From positions 1 through 13,602 of the forward strand of contig JAEWKH010000112.1 in NCBI GenBank assembly GCA_023386155.1: a stretch of DNA of 13,602 bases, written 5' to 3'. The notes beneath the pieces are model-generated. The model had not been told where the DNA came from. It did no database searches and saw only the letters and a program-made list of their open reading frames with translations. Source of the DNA: Pseudomonadota bacterium. GTDB lineage: Bacteria; Pseudomonadota; Alphaproteobacteria; Rhizobiales; Beijerinckiaceae. A program made the position numbers and the translations under genes. Shown one piece after another: positions 1-6,273 of the stretch (position 1 is its first letter; every line of letters begins with the position of its first letter).

Positions 1-3000
1 CCCCGTAGACGGATGGCGGCGGGCCGATCTGGACCGGCGGGGTCAAGGGCGGCGGGGCATTCGGCGGCGGTGCCGCCTCGGGCTCTCCCTCCGGCTGGTT
101 CTGGTGCTCCGATTGCAGCCGCTCCGCGTCCCGGCGGGCGCGCTCGGCCTCCGCGCGGGCCCGGGCCTGGCGGAGCGCTTCCTCCTCGGCCGCCTTGGCG
201 CGCTGCCGCTCCGCCTCCCGCTGGGCGTCGATCTGGCGCTGCCGCTCGGCCGCGGCGCGCTCGAAGGCCTCGATCTTCTCCAGCTCGCGCTTGAGCACGA
301 TGGCGGCGAGCCCGTTGCGGAACGGGCCCGCATCGACCTGGCGGACGGGAGCCGACAGCGAGCCCTGCCAGTTGAGGCCGACCGAGGGCGGAGCGCCGAC
401 CCATTCTGGCGGCGACGCCTTGGCGGTGAGCGCGCCGCGCGCATCGAACTGCAGGGTCTTCAAATCGTATGTGACCGCACCCTGCCATTGGGCCGCTCCG
501 CTCTCGGCCACGAAGGGCGAAAGGCGCAACAGGCCGCCGACGAGCGCGGCCGAGGTCTTGACGGGGGAAGCGTTGAAGGGAGCCCGCCCCAGCTCGATCC
601 CGAGGATCGCTTCCGCCTTGCCCTCGGCCAGAGGATCGTTCTCGGCGAGCGCGCGCTTGAGGACCCTGTCGAAGACGGTCGGATCGGCAGCGGGCAAGCG
701 AAGATTCGTGACCTGCCAGTCGCCCGCGCCGCCGAGATTGGCCACGAGTTCGGACGGGCTCGCGCCCGCGGTGCCGAACCGGAGCGGGCCGGACAGGACC
801 GCCTCGAAGGGCGAGGATCCGGCAAGCGCCCAGAGGGGCACCCCCTGGAGTGCGCCCTCGCCGACGATGGTCGCCGTCCCGCCCTGCCGGGTGATGGTGG
901 CCGAGCCCGTGATCCGCCCGGACCCGATGGTGGCGTCGAGGTTGCGGATGGAGATGCCGTCCGACTGCGCTCCGAGGACGAAGGAGGCGCGGCTCGCCTG
1001 GAGGCCGCGGCCCAGTTCGAGCGTCCCGACCCGGAAGGTCACCTGACCGCCGGTGACGAGGCGCCCGCTCTGGCCGAAGCGGGCCGTGGACCAGATGGCC
1101 GTGGCGGCCTGATCCCCCGGAACGTTGAGCGACAGGGCCGCCACGAGCCACGGCAGGGACAGCCGGCCGAGTGACACCTCCCCGCCGATCTCCGAGCGGG
1201 AAGCCATGACGAGGCGCGCCTGCACGTTGTCGTTCGAGACCTTGCCGCCGATGTCGAGCAGAGTCGCCCCCCGCTCCCGGCCGAGCGTCACGCGCCCGTT
1301 CACGGGCACCGGCGGAGCCACACCGGCGCCGTCGCCCAGGAGCTGCAGAAACGGGGTGATGTCCGCCGTAGAGACTTCGACCTCGCCGCTATCCACCACG
1401 TCGTCGGTCTCGCTCAGGGCGAAGGGCCGTGCCGTCGTCATCTTGACGCCGGCAAGGTCGCCCGCGACGGTGACGTTGAACAACCCGGACCCGACCCGGA
1501 CCCCGCGCAGATCGATCCTGGAAGGCCGGTTCAGCCCGGCCATGTTCGCCCGGTTGACCCAGCGTCCCGTATTGTCGGCGGACAGGGCGATGGTGAGGCT
1601 CTCGGTCCGCCCGTCGAGCGACTCGACCTGACCTTCGAACGGCCCTCCGGCCACCCGCCCCTTCGCGGTCGTGCGCAGCCGCAGCTCGGTCGAGCCGGGA
1701 GCCGGCGCGACACGCTCCGAGGTGACGTCGAGGTCGAGCGCGCCCTCGCGCACGAAAGTCGGCACGAGCTTGGAGATCCCGCCGATCCAGACGCTCCCCA
1801 GCAGGTCGACCAGGGGATTGGCGCGCTGGGCCGTGACCTTGCCCGTGATCTGTCCCGAGCCGTCCGGCGCGATGCGCCCCCGCACCCGGGCATTGGCGCC
1901 GGCTAGATCGACGATGTCGAGAGTCTCGACGAGGAGCGCCGGTCCGTCGGACAGGATCCGGGCCGAGATCCGCCCGGTCGGAGCGCTCTTTCCGGCGCTG
2001 ACCCCGCGTGCGTCGAGGATGAAACCGACATCGATGTTTTCGGTGGCCTGGAAGACGCTCGATACCTGCGGCAGGTCGTCGAGGTTCAGGCCCTGGATGG
2101 CCATCTGGGCTTCCAGCTTGCCGCGCTCGTTGGCCTCCGGCGCCGTGAAGCGGGCGTTCCCGGTCAGGACCGATTCACCCGTCTTCAGCCTCAGGCGGTT
2201 GAAGGAGAGGACGGGGTTCGAAAAGGCGATTTCCGACGAGGCCTCGATCGGGCGCCCATCGAGCACCCTGAGCAGGGGCGAGTTGAGGCCGATGCGGGCG
2301 AGGTAGCGCGCCAGGCGGTCGGAGGCGTTGGAGGCCAGCGCCACCTTGCCGTTGATGCCGCCCCTGGTGGTCAGGCCGAGCTGTCCCTCGAGCGCGACCC
2401 GCGTCTCGCCCGGAGCATTGAACTCGATCCGGTCGAGGGTCGCCCGGCCCGTGTCGAGGGACAGGCGCAGAACCGCATTCGACAGGTCCTCCTGGCCCAG
2501 GCCGATGCTGTCGATCTTGAGGTCGAGATCGATCGGAACCCGGATCAGCGGGAGGGACCATTGCGCGAGCCTGCTTTTGAAGTCCTGCCCGTTGCCGGAC
2601 AGGATGAAGCTGTCCGCATCGAGCCGTCGGCCTTCGAGCTTCAGGGAGATGCGGGGATCGTTGAGCCCGATCCGGCCCTCGCCGGCCATGCGCAGGCTCG
2701 CCCCGCCCTCCCCGGCCTCCAGGCTGACCGGAGTGAGTTCGACGGCGCCCGGCACCGTCCTGAACTCGGTCTCGACCGCGATGGGAATCGGAATGCCCGC
2801 AGCCGCGATCTGGGCCGGAGGACCGAACAGGACCTTGGCCTTGCCGGAGACCTGCGGGGTCGCGGCTTCGCCGGCTCCCTCGCTCAGGCCGAGCCGGGCA
2901 TCGAGATCGAAACGGGGATAGATGTCGCCTCCGCCCGAGAGCTTCACCTGAACGGTCTTGTCCTCGGCCAGTTCTCCCGTGACAAGGCGAAAGGGCACCC

Positions 3001-3556
3001 CGGCCGTCGTGCCTTCGACCCGCCAGGGCCCGATCAGCTTCTGGCCCTCGATGGAGACATTCTCGGCGAAGGCCTGGTTCGTGCGCCCCGTACTCGCGCT
3101 CTGGGTGGTGACGAGAAGCTGGCCTACGGTGAGGTTCTCGATGGCCCATTCGCGGCCTCGGCCGCTGCCCGACACCAGATCCGGCGGCAGGCGCCATTCG
3201 CCGTCGCCGGAAACCGGGATGTGCATGTCGGCCCGGCCCAGCCGCGTTTCCGTGAAGCGCACCTCCCCCCGGAGCAGGGGTGTCAGGGCGACCTCGGCGC
3301 GGATGCCATCGGCGATCAGGACCGGGGAATCCGGCGTCTTGCCGCCGAGCCTGAGCCGGTCGAGGATGACCCTGGGGGCAGGCAGAAGGCGGATGCTGAT
3401 CCCGCCCTCCGTCCGGGCTTCCGTGCCGGATGCGCGCGAGATCATCCGGTCGATGGCGTCTCGATGGGCCTCCCAATTCACGAAGGGAGGCGCCGCGACG
3501 GCAACCGCCAGGACCAGGATCACGATGGATGCGATGATCGTCAGGATATCGCGCAA
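1..3556 (-). CDS. AsmA family protein, C-terminus cut by window edge
   Basis: At least 1,185 codons are open from a TTG at 3556 to the left edge. An in-frame TAA at 3577-3575 lies just upstream, and GGAGAGAAGG sits 7 bases before the TTG, so this start is well placed; no ATG is available nearby. Residues about 4-22 form one hydrophobic anchor (ILTIIASIVILVLAVAVAA), followed by PPFVNWEAHR and then RLLPAPRVILDRLRLGG, the usual opening of AsmA proteins. The long middle is made of repeated beta-strand-like segments (for example GKAKVLFGPP and LDLDVTSERV), as in AsmA/TamB-like proteins, which are inner-membrane-anchored periplasmic proteins thought to help move phospholipids toward the outer membrane or affect outer-membrane assembly. 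Residues about 1087-1143 form a charged Glu/Arg/Ala/Gln coiled coil, followed by a Pro-rich tail (APPPNAPPPLTPPVQIGPPP). This tail suggests that the true stop is close to the window edge. The gene lies 83 bases downstream of the FAD oxidase on the same strand, so co-transcription is possible. The family call is firm; the exact role is unknown. Confidence 0.9.
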   Translation of the reverse strand, partial: MRDILTIIASIVILVLAVAVAAPPFVNWEAHRDAIDRMISRASGTEARTEGGISIRLLPAPRVILDRLRLGGKTPDSPVLIADGIRAEVALTPLLRGEVRFTETRLGRADMHIPVSGDGEWRLPPDLVSGSGRGREWAIENLTVGQLLVTTQSASTGRTNQAFAENVSIEGQKLIGPWRVEGTTAGVPFRLVTGELAEDKTVQVKLSGGGDIYPRFDLDARLGLSEGAGEAATPQVSGKAKVLFGPPAQIAAAGIPIPIAVETEFRTVPGAVELTPVSLEAGEGGASLRMAGEGRIGLNDPRISLKLEGRRLDADSFILSGNGQDFKSRLAQWSLPLIRVPIDLDLKIDSIGLGQEDLSNAVLRLSLDTGRATLDRIEFNAPGETRVALEGQLGLTTRGGINGKVALASNASDRLARYLARIGLNSPLLRVLDGRPIEASSEIAFSNPVLSFNRLRLKTGESVLTGNARFTAPEANERGKLEAQMAIQGLNLDDLPQVSSVFQATENIDVGFILDARGVSAGKSAPTGRISARILSDGPALLVETLDIVDLAGANARVRGRIAPDGSGQITGKVTAQRANPLVDLLGSVWIGGISKLVPTFVREGALDLDVTSERVAPAPGSTELRLRTTAKGRVAGGPFEGQVESLDGRTESLTIALSADNTGRWVNRANMAGLNRPSRIDLRGVRVGSGLFNVTVAGDLAGVKMTTARPFALSETDDVVDSGEVEVSTADITPFLQLLGDGAGVAPPVPVNGRVTLGRERGATLLDIGGKVSNDNVQARLVMASRSEIGGEVSLGRLSLPWLVAALSLNVPGDQAATAIWSTARFGQSGRLVTGGQVTFRVGTLELGRGLQASRASFVLGAQSDGISIRNLDATIGSGRITGSATITRQGGTATIVGEGALQGVPLWALAGSSPFEAVLSGPLRFGTAGASPSELVANLGGAGDWQVTNLRLPAADPTVFDRVLKRALAENDPLAEGKAEAILGIELGRAPFNASPVKTSAALVGGLLRLSPFVAESGAAQWQGAVTYDLKTLQFDARGALTAKASPPEWVGAPPSVGLNWQGSLSAPVRQVDAGPFRNGLAAIVLKRELEKIEAFERAAAERQRQIDAQREAERQRAKAAEEEALRQARARAEAERARRDAERLQSEHQNQPEGEPEAAPPPNAPPPLTPPVQIGPPPSVYG

Positions 3557-3639
3557 GAGGCCGCCTTCTCTCCGTTACAGTGACACGTCCTTATCTCATG
3601 ACGCCCAGGACCGGGAGCGCTGTTCCACGTGTTCCACTG

Positions 3640-5055
3640 TCAAAGCGAACCGATCTTGCCCGGGTTCATGATGTTGTGAGGGTCGATCGCCTGTTTCAAG
3701 ACGCGCATGAGGCCCAGCGCGGCCGGCCCATGCTCCAATTCCAGATACCGCATCTTCTTCTGGCCCACCCCGTGCTCGCCCGTGCAGGTGCCCTCCATGG
3801 CGACCGCCCGCCGCACCAGCCGGTCCACGAAGGCCTCGCAGGCCTCGATTTCCGCCGGATCGTCCGTGTTCACGAGGGGCTGGACGTGGAAATTGCCGTC
3901 GCCCACATGGCCCACGATGGGAGCCACGAGACCGCTTTCCAGGATGTCCTGCTTGGTCGCATCGACGCATTCGGCGAGGCGCGAGATGGGAACGCAGACA
4001 TCGGTCGCCACCGATTGCGCGCCGGGCCGCAGGCCCTTGGCCGCCCAATAGGCATCGTGCCTTGCCTGCCAGAGGCGCGAGCGCTCCTCCGGCTTCGTAG
4101 CCCACTCGAACGGCCCGCCGCCGAATTCGGTCGCGATCTCGCCGAAGCGCTCGGCCTGCTCCTGCACCCCGGCCTCGGAGCCGTGGAATTCCAGGAGCAG
4201 CAGCGGGCTCTCCGGCAGGGTCAGCTTGGAGTGAAGGTTGACCGCCTTCACCTGGACCTCGTCAAGCAGCTCGATCCGCGCCACCGGGATGCCGGTCTGG
4301 ATCGTCATGATCACAGCGTCGCAGGCCGCCTTCACGGAGGGGAACGGGCAGATGCCCGCCGAGATCGCCTCCGGGATGCCGTGGAGCTTCAGGGTGATCT
4401 CCGTGACGACGCCGAGCGTCCCCTCCGAGCCGATGAGGAGGCGGGTCAGGTCGTAGCCCGCCGAGCTTTTCTTGGCCCGGCTCGCCGTCTTCACGATCTC
4501 CCCGTTGGGCAGCACCGCGGTGAGCGCCAGCACCACGTCCTTCATGGTCCCGTAGCGGACCGCGTTGGTGCCGGAGGCGCGCGTCGCCACCATGCCGCCG
4601 ATGGAGGCATCCGCCCCCGGATCGATGGGGAAGAACAGGCCCTTGTCCCGCAGGTACTCGTTCAGCTCCTTGCGGGTGACGCCCGCCTCGACCACGCAGT
4701 CGAGGTCCTCGTCATGGACCGCGATGATGCGCTTCATCAGGCTCAGATCGATGGAAACTCCGCCATAGGGAGCATTGATATGTCCTTCCAGCGAGGTGCC
4801 AGTGCCATAGGGAATGACCGGAACCCCACGCGCGGCGCAGAGCGTGACGATCTCCGACACTTCCTCCGTCGTCCGGGGATAGACCACGATGTCCGGCGGC
4901 TGGTTCTTCACCCATGTCAGCGTATGCCCATGCTGCTCGCGCACTGCGGCCGAGGTCGCGACCCGATCGCCGAAGCGCCGGGAGAGTTCGGACGACAGGG
5001 TGGCGATGGTGGCGTCCGTGGCTTTCGGGCGGAGGGTCGCTTGGGGGGCATTCAT
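3640..5055 (-). CDS. FAD-linked oxidase, D-lactate dehydrogenase/GlcD-like
   Basis: A 471-aa flavoprotein of the family that oxidises D-2-hydroxy acids (D-lactate, glycolate or D-2-hydroxyglutarate) to 2-oxo acids. Motifs in order: the N-terminal FAD-binding domain with PDIVVYPRTTEEV (54-66), PYGTGTSLEGH (82-92), DPGADASIGGM (145-155) and GSEGTLGVVTE (209-219). The C-terminal FAD-oxidase domain follows, with GHVGDGNFH (382-390), TGEHGVG (425-431) and DPHNIMNPGK (458-467). These are closest to cytochrome-type D-lactate dehydrogenases such as mitochondrial LDHD, but the substrate cannot be fixed from sequence. I chose the ATG at 5055 (MNAPQATL) because it gives the usual family length. In-frame ATGs at 5094 (MGETSITIG) and 5166 are alternatives, and none has a strong Shine-Dalgarno. 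The short segment between 5166 and 5055 does not look like a convincing signal peptide, so the enzyme is probably cytoplasmic or peripheral to the membrane. It is divergent from the thioesterase gene. Confidence 0.9.
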   Translation of the reverse strand: MNAPQATLRPKATDATIATLSSELSRRFGDRVATSAAVREQHGHTLTWVKNQPPDIVVYPRTTEEVSEIVTLCAARGVPVIPYGTGTSLEGHINAPYGGVSIDLSLMKRIIAVHDEDLDCVVEAGVTRKELNEYLRDKGLFFPIDPGADASIGGMVATRASGTNAVRYGTMKDVVLALTAVLPNGEIVKTASRAKKSSAGYDLTRLLIGSEGTLGVVTEITLKLHGIPEAISAGICPFPSVKAACDAVIMTIQTGIPVARIELLDEVQVKAVNLHSKLTLPESPLLLLEFHGSEAGVQEQAERFGEIATEFGGGPFEWATKPEERSRLWQARHDAYWAAKGLRPGAQSVATDVCVPISRLAECVDATKQDILESGLVAPIVGHVGDGNFHVQPLVNTDDPAEIEACEAFVDRLVRRAVAMEGTCTGEHGVGQKKMRYLELEHGPAALGLMRVLKQAIDPHNIMNPGKIGSL

Positions 5056-5166
5056 GGAGGCTTCAGATCCGATTGTGATGCTCGTTTCACCCATAGCTAC
5101 CAGAACCGTTGCAAAGGCAACACTCCGGATGAGAAAGATGCCATACCCCTCATGCACAGGCCGCAT

Positions 5167-5182
5167 GAATGTGCTAACATTC
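5167..5182. promoter_or_regulatory. Operator-like inverted repeat between divergent genes
   Basis: GAATGT-GCTA-ACATTC is a perfect 6-bp inverted repeat with a 4-base spacer in the divergent region between the FAD oxidase (start 5055) and the thioesterase (start 5239). GTGCTA at 5171-5176 is repeated at 5185-5190, 14 bp apart and so on roughly the same DNA face if counted as about 1.3 turns. It is placed where one regulator could act on both genes. I cannot assign it to a regulator family, and no good sigma-70 hexamer pair was identified nearby. A 6-bp dyad can occur by chance. Confidence 0.3.
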
Positions 5183-5238
5183 CTGTGCTATCGTGAAAGG
5201 GATACTCGTCTGAGCGGAATGGAGCGCCGAGTCTGACC

Positions 5239-5781
5239 ATGGAAAAGCGGACGCCCGTCTTTTTCTTCGCGCCTTTCGTGTCCTCCACGATGCGGGTCGA
5301 GCCCGCTTGGATCGACTACAACGGCCACATGAACATGGCCTATTACCACTTGCTCTTCGACCGGGCCGTGGAGGAGGGCTTCAGCCTGGTGGGGCTGGGC
5401 CACGATTACCTGGAAAAGCGCAAGGCGTCCTTCTTCGTGGCCGAGATCCATACGGTCTACAAGCGTGAGCTGAAGATGCACGACCGGGCACGCGTCACGC
5501 TCCAGCTCATCGACTTCGACGAGAAGCGCATCCACTACTACCTGGAGATCCGCCACGCCACGGAGGGCTGGGTTGCGGCCACGATGGAAGGGTTGTCCCT
5601 TCACGTGGACATGGAAACCAGGAAGGTCTGCCACTTCCCTGACGACATTGCCGCCAATCTCGCCGTGATGAAGACCACCCATGCACGCCTGACGAGGCCT
5701 CAGGGGCTTGGGCGCGTCATCGGAATCCCGCATAAAGCCGAGATTCAGGACGCGCTATCGGCCTCGGGAACCCGGCACTAG
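5239..5781 (+). CDS. Hot-dog thioesterase family protein (4HBT/FcbC-like)
   Basis: A 180-aa single-domain protein. The signature is WIDYNGHMNMAYY at residues 24-36: DYNGHMN matches the active-site segment of the 4-hydroxybenzoyl-CoA thioesterase branch, with Asp26 as the candidate catalytic acid and the following helix (YYHLLFDRAVEEGF) as the hot-dog central helix. Beta strands such as FFVAEIHTVYKREL and ARVTLQLIDFD complete the fold. The family hydrolyses acyl-CoA thioesters; members close to this motif include betainyl-CoA thioesterases of carnitine catabolism, but no carnitine genes are visible here, so the substrate is open. The start at ATG 5239 has only a weak GAG seven bases upstream. 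An internal ATG at 5290 (MRVEPAWIDYNG) would still keep the whole domain. The stop codon TAG at 5779-5781 runs directly into a palindromic repeat. The gene is transcribed divergently from the FAD oxidase and convergently with the small secreted-protein gene. Confidence 0.85.
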   Translation: MEKRTPVFFFAPFVSSTMRVEPAWIDYNGHMNMAYYHLLFDRAVEEGFSLVGLGHDYLEKRKASFFVAEIHTVYKRELKMHDRARVTLQLIDFDEKRIHYYLEIRHATEGWVAATMEGLSLHVDMETRKVCHFPDDIAANLAVMKTTHARLTRPQGLGRVIGIPHKAEIQDALSASGTRH

Positions 5782-5861
5782 CGCATCCTACGGAAAAGTG
5801 GATCCGGTTTTGCGCACTCAACGATGCGCCAGCTGAGAGAAGAAGCATCGGATCCGATGCT
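5781..5861. repeat. Palindromic intergenic repeat element between convergent genes
   Basis: The 80-base gap between two convergent genes is almost wholly self-complementary. GCGCATC (5781-5787) pairs with GATGCGC (5823-5829) around an inner core CGGAAAAGTGGATCCGGTTTT. Next to it, AGCATCGGATCCGATGCT (5844-5861) is a perfect 18-bp palindrome. From general knowledge, the core GAAAAGTGGATCCGGTTTT flanked by GCATCGGATCCGATGC-type arms resembles a short palindromic element scattered through intergenic regions of many Hyphomicrobiales. With one gene ending at 5781 and the other at 5862, its hairpins would serve as a two-way transcript end. Membership in a dispersed family is inferred because only one copy lies in this window. 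Confidence 0.65.
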
Positions 5862-6137
5862 CTAGCAACCTTTTCCACGCCCGCAGCCCACGCGCGGCAC
5901 CGGCGGGAGATATCGGGGGGCGAAAAGACGGTCCCGGTCGACATTCTGCCGGATCTGGTTGCTTTTGCTCTGAATATCCTGCTCGACGCCCAGGATCCGC
6001 TGATCCTGCTGGATCCGGCGGTTGATCTCGTCCGTGCTCCGCTCGGCCGGGCTGGTGCGCGGCAGGCGCGTCTGCGCCTCGACCGGTACGGCCAGGACAA
6101 AGCTCGACGCGATGGCAAGGGCCACCATGAAACGCAT
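5862..6137 (-). CDS. Small secreted/periplasmic protein of unknown function
   Basis: A 91-aa protein. Residues 1-21 (MRFMVALAIASSFVLAVPVEA) form a Sec signal peptide with a likely cleavage after VEA, before QTRLPRT. The mature part is about 70 residues: a predicted amphipathic, Gln/Arg-rich helix (STDEINRRIQQDQ, then VEQDIQSKSNQIRQNVDRD), a Pro/Arg stretch and the unusual end VGCGRGKGC with two cysteines. I chose the ATG at 6137 rather than longer in-frame starts because it has a good Shine-Dalgarno (AGAGGA, about 7 bases upstream) and begins exactly at the signal peptide; the longer extension is Pro/Arg-rich and not protein-like. I recognise no family. The two terminal cysteines could form a disulfide or bind a metal in the periplasm. 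It is divergent from the helicase gene. Confidence 0.75.
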   Translation of the reverse strand: MRFMVALAIASSFVLAVPVEAQTRLPRTSPAERSTDEINRRIQQDQRILGVEQDIQSKSNQIRQNVDRDRLFAPRYLPPVPRVGCGRGKGC

Positions 6138-6159
6138 GGGACATTCCTCTTCAGGCCTG

Positions 6160-6187
6160 CCATACCCATATGGGGGTGGAGGCCTCC
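6160..6187. promoter_or_regulatory. Clustered palindromes in the small-gene/uvrD divergent region
   Basis: The 136-base gap between the small secreted-protein gene (start 6137, minus) and uvrD (start 6274, plus) holds an imperfect 20-bp palindrome (6160-6179) with a perfect core CCCATATGGG (6165-6174). A perfect palindrome GGAGGCCTCC (6178-6187) follows directly, and AGGCCT occurs on each side (6153-6158 and 6180-6185). It lies just upstream of the Shine-Dalgarno of the small gene, so it may be either an operator or a leader hairpin. No clear promoter hexamers were recognised, so function is unassigned. Confidence 0.25.
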
Positions 6188-6273
6188 TTCGACAATGAAA
6201 TGGAAGCCTGGAAGTTCGAGCCTGCGGCAGGATCGACAGGACTTCGGGCTCGACGCCGTTCGCCTTTTGATCC

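Noticed and set aside
104..1174. Long plus-strand frames opposite the AsmA gene (also 2561-3583)
   Set aside because: They lack domains and have shadow composition, while the minus strand gives one continuous AsmA protein across the whole stretch.
3621..3637. parS-like sequence TGTTCCACGTGTTCCAC
   Set aside because: The left half matches the parS form TGTTCCACGTGGAACA, but the right half repeats GTTCCAC instead of inverting it, so the palindrome needed for ParB binding is absent. It is better described as a 7-bp tandem repeat.
3580..5196. 538-codon plus-strand frame opposite the FAD oxidase
   Set aside because: All family motifs are on the minus strand; the plus frame is Asp/His/Arg/Gly-rich shadow sequence.
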